In this document: one piece after another, positions 53,492-62,134 of the stretch | Layout: every line of letters starts with the position of its first letter | Numbering within the stretch: the stretch's first letter is position 1 | NCBI RefSeq assembly: GCF_009674585.1 | Contig: NZ_WKJP01000005.1 | Coordinates: 124,001-188,000, forward strand | Reading direction: 5' to 3' | Length of the DNA: 64,000 bases | Source of the DNA: Haloferax marinisediminis | GTDB taxonomy: Archaea > Halobacteriota > Halobacteria > Halobacteriales > Haloferacaceae | Notes under the pieces: model-generated | The model's database searches: none | What the model was told of the DNA's origin: nothing | Seen by the model: the letters and a program-made list of their open reading frames with translations, nothing else | Made by a program: the position numbers and the translations under genes

Positions 53492-55641
53492 GCACACACG
53501 CGACGACGACCGACCGCGAGGGTGACGACGGTCCCCTCCTCGACGTTCGCGGACTCAGAACAGAGTTCCGCACCGAAGAGGGGCCAATCGTCGCCTCGAA
53601 CGAAGTGTCGTTCTCGCTCGACCGCGGTGAGACCATGGGTCTCGTCGGTGAGTCGGGCGCAGGGAAGTCCGTCACGGCGCGCTCGATAATGCGCCTCATC
53701 GACTCGCCGGGCAGAATCACCGGTGGTGAGGTGGTCTTCGACGGTGAGGACCTCCTCGAAAAGACGGACGCGGAGATGCGCGACATCCGCGGCAACCGCA
53801 TCGCGATGATTCCGCAAGACCCGATGTCGTCGCTCAATCCAGTGATGACCGTCGGTGAGCAGATTATCGAGACGATTCGGCGCCACCAAGACGTCTCGAA
53901 AGACGAGGCACGGCGGCTCGCCATCGAGTCGATGGACGAAGTCGGTATCCCCGACGCGGCCGAACGCATTGACGACTACCCACACGAATTCTCCGGCGGG
54001 ATGCGCCAGCGTGTCCTCGTCGCGATTGGCTTCTCGTGTGAACCAGACCTCATCATTGCGGACGAACCGACCACCGCGCTCGACGTCACGACGCAGGCGA
54101 AGATTCTCGACCTGCTCAACGAGATGCAAGAGCGCGAAGGGACGGCCGTCCTGATGATTACGCACAACCTCGGCGTCGTCGCACAGACGTGTGACCACGT
54201 CGGCGTGATGTACGCCGGGAACCTCGTCGAGACGGCGAGACTCGCGGACCTGTTCGACAGGCCGCGTCACCCCTACACGCGGGCGCTCATCGACTCGATT
54301 CCGGAGGTCGACACCGACTACGACGAACTGCCGACGCTCGACGGTGCGATGCCCGACCTCGGTAACCTTCCGAGCGGGTGTAACTTCGCACCCCGCTGTC
54401 CGAACGCGACCGATGCGTGCCGGTCCGGCGGTGACCCGACACTCGATAGCGTCGATAACTCCTCGTCACGTGCAGCGTGTATCCACGCTGAAGACCTCGA
54501 CCTCTCCGAGAGTACGGTTCCCGAAGCAGGAGTCGGCAGAACGGAAATCGACCGCAGCGGCGAACCGCTGTTCGAGGTCAGCAACCTGAAGAAATACTTC
54601 AGCGCGGGCGAAGGCGTCTTCGGCAACGTTCACCTCTCGTTCGAGGGCGGTGGCCTGCCGACGATAGAACGTCGGTACGTCAAGGCCGTCGACGACGTGA
54701 GCTTCGACGTCTACCCCGGCGAAACCGTCGGTCTCGTGGGCGAGTCCGGGTGCGGGAAGTCGACCGTGGCCCGCACTGCGCTCCGACTCCTCGAACCAAC
54801 AGAGGGCGAAGTCTACTTCGAGGGCCAACCACTCCACGAACTCGGCTCCTCGGAGGTTCGGAGTCTGCGCCGCGAGATGCAGATGATCTTCCAGGACCCA
54901 CAGAGTTCGCTCAATCCGCGGAAGACGGTGGGACAAATCATCGGCCGGGCGATGGAGAAACACGACATCGCGACGGGCGAGGAGAAACGAGAGCGCGTGG
55001 GCGACCTGCTCGAACGCGTCGGCCTCTCGCGGCCAGCAGCGAGCAAGTACCCTCACGAGTTCTCTGGCGGGCAACAACAGCGCGTCGCCATCGCACACGC
55101 GCTCGCCGTCGAGCCGAAGCTCATCGTCTGTGACGAACCTGTCTCGGCGCTCGACGTGAGTGTCCAAGCGCAGATTCTCAATCTGCTCAACGAGATTCAG
55201 GCAGACGAGAACATCTCGTACCTGTTCATCTCGCACAACATCGGCGTCATCCGGCACATCTGTGACCGCGTCGCTGTGATGTACCTCGGGAAGATTGCGG
55301 AGTTCGGGGACATCGACGACGTGTTCTCGGCGCCGTTCCACCCCTACACCGAGAGTCTCCTGTCGGCGGTTCCGCACGCGAACCCTAACCGGCAGACTGA
55401 CCGCATCCTCCTCGAAGGGAGCGTTCCGAGTCCCATCAACCCACCGTCGGGATGCCCCTTCCAGACGCGCTGTCCCAAGAAGATTGGCGACGTCTGTGAG
55501 CAGGAACACCCGGGACTCGAAGCGATGGACGACACCGACCACTACATCTCGTGTCACCTGTCGGAAGCAGAGATGAGTGAACGCGATTCGTTCATCACGC
55601 CGTCGAAACAGGCGGAGACCAGTCCGGCGGATTCGGACTGA
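53488..55641 (+). CDS. fused ABC transporter ATPase, DppD-DppF-like
   Basis: 717 residues with two complete ATPase domains. Domain 1 has Walker A GESGAGKS, signature [10 protein letters not shown] and Walker [14 protein letters not shown], and ends with the Cys-rich oligopeptide module [14 protein letters not shown]. Domain 2 has [37 protein letters not shown] and [15 protein letters not shown]. In many organisms these are separate genes (DppD and DppF); here they are one chain. Both appear catalytically intact. It powers the importer encoded by the three previous genes and ends the operon. Confidence 0.9.
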   Translation: MSTHATTTDREGDDGPLLDVRGLRTEFRTEEGPIVASNEVSFSLDRGETMGLVGESGAGKSVTARSIMRLIDSPGRITGGEVVFDGEDLLEKTDAEMRDIRGNRIAMIPQDPMSSLNPVMTVGEQIIETIRRHQDVSKDEARRLAIESMDEVGIPDAAERIDDYPHEFSGGMRQRVLVAIGFSCEPDLIIADEPTTALDVTTQAKILDLLNEMQEREGTAVLMITHNLGVVAQTCDHVGVMYAGNLVETARLADLFDRPRHPYTRALIDSIPEVDTDYDELPTLDGAMPDLGNLPSGCNFAPRCPNATDACRSGGDPTLDSVDNSSSRAACIHAEDLDLSESTVPEAGVGRTEIDRSGEPLFEVSNLKKYFSAGEGVFGNVHLSFEGGGLPTIERRYVKAVDDVSFDVYPGETVGLVGESGCGKSTVARTALRLLEPTEGEVYFEGQPLHELGSSEVRSLRREMQMIFQDPQSSLNPRKTVGQIIGRAMEKHDIATGEEKRERVGDLLERVGLSRPAASKYPHEFSGGQQQRVAIAHALAVEPKLIVCDEPVSALDVSVQAQILNLLNEIQADENISYLFISHNIGVIRHICDRVAVMYLGKIAEFGDIDDVFSAPFHPYTESLLSAVPHANPNRQTDRILLEGSVPSPINPPSGCPFQTRCPKKIGDVCEQEHPGLEAMDDTDHYISCHLSEAEMSERDSFITPSKQAETSPADSD

Positions 55642-55747
55642 GGCTCACGGGCACCCCTTCACTATCAGCGTACCGCCACACAACAGAGGCACCCACTACA
55701 CGTCTACTCGTGTACAACGCTATTTTTCTGGTCGATTTTTGTCTGCT

Positions 55748-56437
55748 TCAGTACTTCACGCCGAAGTCGAGAATCTCGTCTGGATAGTGCTCGAAGAGCT
55801 CCTCGGTCTCCGACCGAATCTGTGGTTTCGCTCGACGGGCCTCGGCGAGTAGCGTTCGGAGGTCGCCGACTGGGTCGTCAGCGAGGTCGACGCGGAGGTT
55901 GTGGAAAAACTCCGGGGTAGGTGCATGGACGAGCAGTGCGGCGCTCATCTCTCCTCGGTCGTCACCGCCGGCGGCCTCGCCTGCTTCGAGTGCTGCAACC
56001 AGTTGTTCGGCCATGTCCCCGTCGGTGGACTCGAAGGCGTCGGCAGTAGCATCCACGACGTCACTTCCGGCGAGCATGTTCCCTGCGACGGTGTAGTTGT
56101 CCCCGACGCGGTGGCCTGCCCACTGGACACATTCGTCACCAGTGAAGACGTACTCGCTGTCCACTCCGACACCGTGGACTTGCCGGTAGGCAGCGTAGTC
56201 GTCGGCCGCGAGAAGGTCGGCAAACGCGTCGTCGATGCGTTCGCCAGCGTCGGCACGGGCGACGGCGTCTCGGCCGTGTTCTGTTTTGGTGTACGATTGT
56301 GTCACTGCTGCGCCGGTGGCGCTCACGTACGGGCAGGTTGCGCCCACGGAGACTGTTCCGGTGGTCACTGCTGCGCCGAAGGTGTTCGTGTCCGGGTCAC
56401 GGGCCGCTATCGAGAAGGTTCCTGGGACGTGTCGCAT
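55748..56437 (-). CDS. DUF1028 family protein
   Basis: 229 residues starting MRHVPGTFSIAARDP. The N-terminus, TFSIAARDPDTNTFGAAVTT then CPYVSATGAAVTQS, is the DUF1028 pattern, a Ntn-hydrolase-like fold, with GNMLAGSDVVDATADAFEST further on. The family is frequent near peptide transporters, hydantoinases and amidohydrolases and is suspected to be a peptidase or amidase, but no activity is settled. It is convergent with the transporter operon, 106 bases away. An AT-rich gaataaataaac at 56469-56480 may be its promoter. Confidence 0.82.
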   Translation of the reverse strand: MRHVPGTFSIAARDPDTNTFGAAVTTGTVSVGATCPYVSATGAAVTQSYTKTEHGRDAVARADAGERIDDAFADLLAADDYAAYRQVHGVGVDSEYVFTGDECVQWAGHRVGDNYTVAGNMLAGSDVVDATADAFESTDGDMAEQLVAALEAGEAAGGDDRGEMSAALLVHAPTPEFFHNLRVDLADDPVGDLRTLLAEARRAKPQIRSETEELFEHYPDEILDFGVKY

Positions 56438-56743
56438 GCTACTCTACTCGTTCGGCTGGTTGTCGGGGTGGAATAAATAAACTCCCTCCCCCTGCAGAGA
56501 GACAGGTCGCGGTTCGACGATTCACGACACTCTACAGAAATTGTCTCTTTAGTAGTACAGTACCGACTTTGTCAATTGTATCAAGAAAGTAATACTATCT
56601 AACCTAAATAAGAGAGAGAAACTCCAACTGTCTCTGATTCGGCCGTTCTAAACGCTCGAAATTGCACTATCTATCTGTTCGGTGACTGCATACTCCCGAT
56701 AATGGCTAGTTACAGAATACTCTCGTTCAGCTGAAACGACCGG
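56438..56743. other. noncoding gap
   Basis: 306 bases between the DUF1028 start and the SprT-like stop. AT-rich around 56570-56620. No gene seen. Confidence 0.4.
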
Positions 56744-57337
56744 CTATGTCCCGTCGTCTGGTCGCTCACACGAGAGGTCCGCCTCACAGCACGCGGAGCG
56801 GTATGCCGACGGATTGCGAACGAGTTTGCAGTCTCGATACCGGTAGGCGACGTCGTCCCCACAGTCGGTACAGGTGAGGACGTATTTTGGGTCGGTGAAT
56901 CGGCGGACGCGGACCGGTGCGTCGACGGCCGTCGCGCGTCGCTTGAATGCGGGGCCGTGGTCGGTCGCGCCGAACGCCTGAAACTGTTCGACGTGAACGA
57001 GTTCGTGTCTGAGTGTCGCGGCCCACTCGTCTCGCCCGAACGAGTCGAAGGCACGCCAAGAGAGTGACATCGTACAGGTCGGGACGGTTTCGTCGGGTGT
57101 CTGTGTCTCCCAGTCTATCGTCGTGCCAACCTTCGCATGTTCGATTTGAGGTGTTTTCACTGCTGCTGCGCGCCGCTTCGCGCGGGTGGACACCTCCCAC
57201 TCGACTGAGTCGACGTCGACGGTGAAGCCGTACTGTTCGACGGCCCGAGTACAGTACGCCCGAGACCAGCGAATCAACTCTTCGTGTGTCCCGACAGCGT
57301 CGTACGCAGGTTCCAATTTGATGTCGTCGAGTGGCAC
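56744..57337 (-). CDS. SprT-like zinc metalloprotein
   Basis: 197 residues starting with GTG at 57337. The HExxH metal site is in WAATLRHELVHVEQFQAFG, with the third ligand likely the His of ATDHGPAFKRRA, followed by a zinc ribbon (LTCTDCGDDVAY and later ACCEADLSC). This is the SprT/Spartan-like fold; eukaryotic Spartan cleaves DNA-protein crosslinks, while bacterial SprT functions are poorly known. The protein is probably cytoplasmic. It is encoded after the ASST/GT-C pair on the same strand, 43 bases from it. Confidence 0.83.
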   Translation of the reverse strand: MPLDDIKLEPAYDAVGTHEELIRWSRAYCTRAVEQYGFTVDVDSVEWEVSTRAKRRAAAVKTPQIEHAKVGTTIDWETQTPDETVPTCTMSLSWRAFDSFGRDEWAATLRHELVHVEQFQAFGATDHGPAFKRRATAVDAPVRVRRFTDPKYVLTCTDCGDDVAYRYRDCKLVRNPSAYRSACCEADLSCERPDDGT

Positions 57338-57380
57338 AGTTTGGTCGGTGATTCGGAACAGAGGGTCATGGGTGTTGTGC

Positions 57381-59135
57381 TCACCGTGGAACTAACCACC
57401 TCGACTCCCAACGCTGGTCTCGTTCGCTATCCGGTTTGGACGTCGAGTTTTCGGGTTTCACGATGCGGTACACCACTACGCCTTCGTTGCCATAGACACG
57501 CCGGTAGCGGTTACTGTCGTCCAACGACATTCTGAGCTGTTCGGTCCGATCTTCCTCGAGGCCACGGACAGTGTACGTTCCAATGGGGACGTACAGGTAG
57601 TCGGGAGACGCTCCGACGGACTCCATCGACTCGGAGACGCAACTGGCGTTTTCGCAGGTACTCACCGACTTGAACGCCGATAACTGGCTGTAGTACTGGT
57701 CAGGACTCACCCATTCGACACCCCACGGTCCGACGAGAATCGTGCGCTTGGTGTAGTAGGGGAACCACTCGGCGGCGTCCGACAGAACCACGAACGAGGC
57801 GTTGGCTTCGGTGTGGTTTGCGGCCCACTTCATCGCCTGCCGATCGTCGTCGTCGAAGAACGGTGGCAGACTCGGACTGCCGTGGTGTGCATCCCCGATT
57901 TGACTCCCAGCGTAGAAGCCGCCGAGACTGACGCTGCAGATGATTGCGATGGCGAACGCCGCAGCGATTGTCTGTCGCGCATCGACGGTGTCACGTAGCG
58001 CGTCGGCCAGTTTTGGGACGACGAGTGCGAAGAACACCGTCGATATCATCATCGCCCCGGCGACGAACTGGAACCGCTCTTTTCCGAGGACGTACGCCGA
58101 GACGACGAGCCACACCGGAAGAATGTACTGTTTTCGGGATACGAGGACGACAGCAGCCGCGAAACTCGCGACGAAGAACACCGTCACGATCGTTGGGTCG
58201 AAGGGGTAGACGAACTGGTCGAGGAGGCGTTCGAGTCCACCTGCGATGCCACTGTGACTTCCAGCGGCCCCGGTGAACACGTCGACGCCGTGTGCCGAGA
58301 TGACCCACAACCACCACGGTGACGCGATGATGACTCCGCCGACTGCGGCGACTGCACCGCTGACGAGTCCTTGAATCGTGCGGTCGAACGCCGCGTAGAG
58401 GAGGACCCAACTGACACCGAAGAAGACGGTGTAGACTGGATGTGAGAGGATGGTGAGCGCGAAACAGATGGTGCCGACACCGACCCACTGCCACTCCCGG
58501 TCGATGAAGACTCTCGTCCCCGCGTAGATGCCACAGAGTGCGAGCAAGAACGCCGAGGCACGGACGATACCACCCGCCGAGAGGTGCCATTGGAGGACAG
58601 GTGGACACACGGCGAGGATGACCGTTGCGAACCCAGCCTGTCGTCTCGTCGGGAGGAGTTGGGTGGCGATTCCGTAGTACGGTACGAGGTAGAGAATCGT
58701 CACGACGGCCGGGAGGTATCGACTGATAGCTAGCCCCGAGATACCGAGGTCGGTGAGGACTGCAACGACGTAGAACTGAAGCGGTGGGTACGCGAACGGA
58801 ATCCCACCGGCGTAGTACGGAATCGTCGTCGGAAGTGCGTACCCATTGTCGCGAATCTGTGTTGCGATTTCGAGGTACAACCCTGCACCGAATGCTGGGT
58901 ACTGGTGGGTCGAAACGTAGGTTACCGAGACGACGACGCCAGCGAGGAGCGCGATTGCGAACCAGAGGTGACTGTCACGACCGAACCCCGGAATCTCTGA
59001 AGCGACATCTGAGGAGTGTTCGGTTGCGACGGGACCGAGACCCACCGCGAGTCGTGCGTCTGTGTGGGCGGCCATCGTGGCAGTCCCGGATTGGACGTCC
59101 TCGGTCTGTCTGGTGTCCGGTTGTTCCCCGGTCAT
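57381..59135 (-). CDS. GT-C-like polytopic membrane glycosyltransferase
   Basis: 584 residues when started at MTGEQPDTRQ (59135), where the ATG overlaps the stop of the upstream sulfotransferase-like gene by four bases. A 70-residue polar start precedes about 11 hydrophobic helices. After the first helix a loop has GLYLEIATQIRDNGYALP with the acidic residue expected in GT-C enzymes, and IPYYAGGIPFAYPPLQFYVV follows. The C-terminal 150 residues form an outside domain with paired Cys (CENASC). GT-C enzymes use polyprenyl-linked sugars on the outer face. Which glycan is made is unknown. It is coupled to the arylsulfotransferase-like gene. Confidence 0.65.
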   Translation of the reverse strand: MTGEQPDTRQTEDVQSGTATMAAHTDARLAVGLGPVATEHSSDVASEIPGFGRDSHLWFAIALLAGVVVSVTYVSTHQYPAFGAGLYLEIATQIRDNGYALPTTIPYYAGGIPFAYPPLQFYVVAVLTDLGISGLAISRYLPAVVTILYLVPYYGIATQLLPTRRQAGFATVILAVCPPVLQWHLSAGGIVRASAFLLALCGIYAGTRVFIDREWQWVGVGTICFALTILSHPVYTVFFGVSWVLLYAAFDRTIQGLVSGAVAAVGGVIIASPWWLWVISAHGVDVFTGAAGSHSGIAGGLERLLDQFVYPFDPTIVTVFFVASFAAAVVLVSRKQYILPVWLVVSAYVLGKERFQFVAGAMMISTVFFALVVPKLADALRDTVDARQTIAAAFAIAIICSVSLGGFYAGSQIGDAHHGSPSLPPFFDDDDRQAMKWAANHTEANASFVVLSDAAEWFPYYTKRTILVGPWGVEWVSPDQYYSQLSAFKSVSTCENASCVSESMESVGASPDYLYVPIGTYTVRGLEEDRTEQLRMSLDDSNRYRRVYGNEGVVVYRIVKPENSTSKPDSERDQRWESRWLVPR

Positions 59136-60484
59136 CGACGTCTGTGAATCGACAGCGGACTGTTCACTGAGAGACGGTAGGGAAGCCACCGGAGTTCGAG
59201 TACCACCCATCCGAGCGCGACCAGTATGGCGAGACAGGTCGCGAGGAGTGAGGTGGGTCCCATCCACTGCGGGAGGACGTAGTAAACGGCATTGACGACC
59301 GGTCCGGGAATGAACGACGATTGGGCAGCGTCGCCGCCACCACTCGTTATCCTGTTGACTGTGCGGTTTTCGAGGCCAAGTTCGTGTGCTGGCGGCCCTC
59401 CAGTGCTTTCGTCACCAGTTCCGAGGCGTTCTGCTTCGTATGGGAACGCGACAGGGATGCTCCAGACGACTTCACCCGTCTCGTCCAGTTCGAGGATACG
59501 ATTTCCGTTCGAGTCGGTCACGAGTGTGTGACCATTCGGAAGCCGGTCGGCGTCTCGTGGCCACTGGAGCCGACGGTCTTGCCAGACCCACGAACGGGCC
59601 CACCCGTCTCCGGTCCAGCGATACTCGACGAGACGGTTGTTCTCAGAGTCGGCGACGAGGACAGCGTCGTCACCGTCCTCGTTGACGAGGTAATCCGGGT
59701 TGTGCTGTTCGTAAATAATGTCGTGAGACCCATTTCCGAGTGTTCGCTCGTGGACGAGGCCAGTCTCACGGTCGAGATAGACGATTCTGTCGTGATTTCG
59801 AAGACTGACCTGTATGTGGCCGTTTGGAAGCACTTCGACGTCGTTGAGATGCGTCCAATCTGAGGGGTACGGACCGCCCGTCGTCACGGTGTCGAAATCG
59901 GCCTGTGCCTCCCACGCCCACTCGACGAGTCCTGAGGTGGTGTTCACGATGAAGACGCGGTCTAGAGCGATGTCGGCGATTACGTACGAATCGTCGTCCA
60001 GTCGGTCACCATCGTGCCAGCGCGTAGAATGCTTTCCAGGAGTGATTCGACTGTAGATGTGTTCGACCTCTCCCGTCGTGAGGTTCACGCGTTCGATGCC
60101 GTTTCGAGTACAGACCTCTTCTCCGCCACACTGCTCGGGGGTGAGGTGGTCTGAGTAGAGGTACTCCACGGTCGCAGTCGTCCCCGGTACGGGGTCGACA
60201 TCCCAGTAGCGAGTGTGTGACCCGTTGTAGTACGCGACGGTTCCGTCAGCAGCGAAGGCGATGAGTTCGGCGCTCGCGCGCGGACCGTCGCGTTCACGGC
60301 CGAGCCAGGTGTTCGAGTCGGTTGCGACGACGGTCATCCCGTCGGCTGGTGCGACACGGATGTCGTCGGCAGTCGCGTCGGTCACCGTCTGCGCTGACTG
60401 CGTAACTTGGGCACCACTGACGATGCCGATGCAAACGAGGAGGGCAACCGCTGCAGCGACTCGAACGTGAGTACGCTCGACCAT
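59132..60484 (-). CDS. arylsulfotransferase-like beta-propeller membrane protein
   Basis: 450 residues. An N-terminal signal or anchor helix (VAAAVALLVCIGIVSGAQVT) and a C-terminal membrane helix (SLLATCLAILVALGWVVLEL) bracket an outside domain with propeller-type repeats: DWTHLNDVEVLPNGHIQVSL, RDADRLPNGHTLVTDSNGNR, ILELDETGEVVWSIPVAF. Such LPNGH repeats are typical of the arylsulfotransferase (ASST) family, which transfers sulfate between phenolic compounds via a His. The His in HDIIYEQHNPDYL or WTHLND may serve. Whether it really transfers sulfate is unproven. Its stop overlaps the start of the GT-C-like gene, so the pair may make a sulfated or otherwise modified surface glycan. Confidence 0.75.
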   Translation of the reverse strand: MVERTHVRVAAAVALLVCIGIVSGAQVTQSAQTVTDATADDIRVAPADGMTVVATDSNTWLGRERDGPRASAELIAFAADGTVAYYNGSHTRYWDVDPVPGTTATVEYLYSDHLTPEQCGGEEVCTRNGIERVNLTTGEVEHIYSRITPGKHSTRWHDGDRLDDDSYVIADIALDRVFIVNTTSGLVEWAWEAQADFDTVTTGGPYPSDWTHLNDVEVLPNGHIQVSLRNHDRIVYLDRETGLVHERTLGNGSHDIIYEQHNPDYLVNEDGDDAVLVADSENNRLVEYRWTGDGWARSWVWQDRRLQWPRDADRLPNGHTLVTDSNGNRILELDETGEVVWSIPVAFPYEAERLGTGDESTGGPPAHELGLENRTVNRITSGGGDAAQSSFIPGPVVNAVYYVLPQWMGPTSLLATCLAILVALGWVVLELRWLPYRLSVNSPLSIHRRR

Positions 60485-60509
60485 CAGTTCATGGTCGTCT
60501 TCTGTTGGT

Positions 60510-60520
60510 CTAATTATCTG
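60510..60520 (-). promoter_or_regulatory. TATA-like box for arylsulfotransferase-like gene
   Basis: On the minus strand cagataattag is centred about 30 bases before the ATG at 60484. The divergent gene at 60622 has ataattacgg near 60585-60594 as its own candidate. Confidence 0.4.
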
Positions 60521-60621
60521 GATACTAACCCTGAGTCTCCTGTTGCCTGTCGAAACAGTGCGACGTCGGGCAACTTAATAACGGAATAATTACGGTCTTT
60601 GACCGGCTGAAGGGCGTAAGG

Positions 60622-62058
60622 ATGCCACCTCGCGCTCGGCGGCTCGGGGGCCTCGTCGTCCTCGCTGTCTTCGTCATCCTGTCGATGTCTGCCGTGTCGT
60701 CAGTGAGCGCCATCGACCTGACACCGGCAGACCTCTTCGACGATGGCCGCGCCGAGCCGGATGGCGTCGAAGACGCTGAGGCAGTGCGTCTCGTCTCCGT
60801 CGGTCCCGAGCAAGACCGATTGTGGCCGTTCACCAGCAGGGGGAAGTCGTTCGACACGTTGACGCTTCCCATCAACGTGGTCGTCGAGGGTGACTCTGCA
60901 CGAGTCCGTTCTCTCCTCGTCTACTCACAGGATGCGCGGTGGGACGAGACGAACGAGTCGTGGAAGGAGGTGCCTGGCGAACGGAACCTGTCGAGTGCGG
61001 ATGGCTCCGTCTGGGGGCCAGCGACGGGTGCAGACCGATATACGTACGTCGACACTGATGCTCCTGGTGCGCTCTGGGTCGACGAATCGACGCAACTCCA
61101 CGATGGGACGTACTTTGGCAGCCGGATTCACCTTCGCCTGTACGGTGTCGGCAGTCAGGGGAACTCGTGGACGGCGATTCAGGCCCACCGTGACTACTGG
61201 GATTGGTTCCGCCTGAGACATACGGTGACGGGGCTCGCTGGCCCCCAACACACTGTCGAGCGTGACTTGATGGACCAGCCGGCGGTCACCGAAGTCCGCC
61301 GAGTCCGATACGGAAACGGTGGAATCTTCGACGCCGATGGGTGGGTGACTGTGGTCGAACTCGCACCCCCGCAACTCGTCTCTGAGGAGTCGGTCGACGA
61401 CCAACCAGTTTCCGACGACACCGCGTCGTCGACGAACAACGATGTGGACGACGCTGAACCCGAGCCCACGTCCTCGACGATCGAACTTACGGACAGTCTC
61501 GTGGTCCTCTCGCTCGTCGCCCTCGCCATTGCGGGTGTGGGAGGTCTCGCCACTTTCGCTCGTGACGGTGACCGTACCGGTGCACTCACCGAACGCTTCC
61601 ACCGGTCGCGCCTCGGCGACCCGCGGGTCCAACGAGCAATCGCACTCTTTGCGACGCTAGTTCTGCTCCCGCTGTTCATCCGGTGGGTCGCCCTCGTTCT
61701 CGAAGGGTTCGCCCCGAACCATCCAAAAATCATCGCCGGTCTCCTCTACCCGGTGTTCGCACTTGGCCCGCCGGCCGTGGCACTGTGGCTTCCCCGTGGA
61801 TACTCTTCGGAGCGCTGGTTTGGACTCGCGTTCCTCGGCTACGGGATTGGATTGGTCGTCGACTTCGGATTCGTCGGCGTCTCTGTCGTTCCCCTCGACC
61901 TCGTCCTCCATCGCTTCGTCGTGCTCGTTTCCCTCGGCCTCCTCGCCGTCGTTGGACACCGCCGGTCGGGGTTCGACGACGCGAACTCACTCGCGCTTCC
62001 TGCGACTATCGGCCTGTGGATTCTTCTCTTGCTCTGGCCGCTCTTCCTCGGGGTGTAA
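60622..62058 (+). CDS. membrane protein with outside domain, unknown function
   Basis: 478 residues. The signal peptide or first helix (LGGLVVLAVFVILSMSAVSS) precedes an outside domain of about 230 residues containing SWTAIQAHRDYWDWFRLRHT and VTEVRRVRYGNGGIFDADGW. A Ser/Thr/Asp-rich stretch (residues 260-295) leads to about six helices in the C-terminal half (LVVLSLVALAIAGVGGLATF, AIALFATLVLLPLFIRWVAL and others). The conserved HRDYWDWF region recalls LssY C-terminal-like proteins, but I am not sure. It is divergent from the arylsulfotransferase-like gene and may be part of the same surface system. Confidence 0.6.
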   Translation: MPPRARRLGGLVVLAVFVILSMSAVSSVSAIDLTPADLFDDGRAEPDGVEDAEAVRLVSVGPEQDRLWPFTSRGKSFDTLTLPINVVVEGDSARVRSLLVYSQDARWDETNESWKEVPGERNLSSADGSVWGPATGADRYTYVDTDAPGALWVDESTQLHDGTYFGSRIHLRLYGVGSQGNSWTAIQAHRDYWDWFRLRHTVTGLAGPQHTVERDLMDQPAVTEVRRVRYGNGGIFDADGWVTVVELAPPQLVSEESVDDQPVSDDTASSTNNDVDDAEPEPTSSTIELTDSLVVLSLVALAIAGVGGLATFARDGDRTGALTERFHRSRLGDPRVQRAIALFATLVLLPLFIRWVALVLEGFAPNHPKIIAGLLYPVFALGPPAVALWLPRGYSSERWFGLAFLGYGIGLVVDFGFVGVSVVPLDLVLHRFVVLVSLGLLAVVGHRRSGFDDANSLALPATIGLWILLLLWPLFLGV

Positions 62059-62134
62059 TATAGTTAGGACCCGTGTAATAACGTCTGTAAATCGCTTCAT
62101 TGGGACGTATAGGCATCCTGCCCTCCACGTGACG

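Noticed and set aside
53095-54270. A 391-codon minus-strand frame across the permease and ATPase genes
   Set aside because: It spans two real genes in opposite sense and resembles nothing; shadow frame.
54466-55557. A 363-codon minus-strand frame inside the fused ATPase gene
   Set aside because: Shadow of the intact ATPase; no motifs and no promoter.
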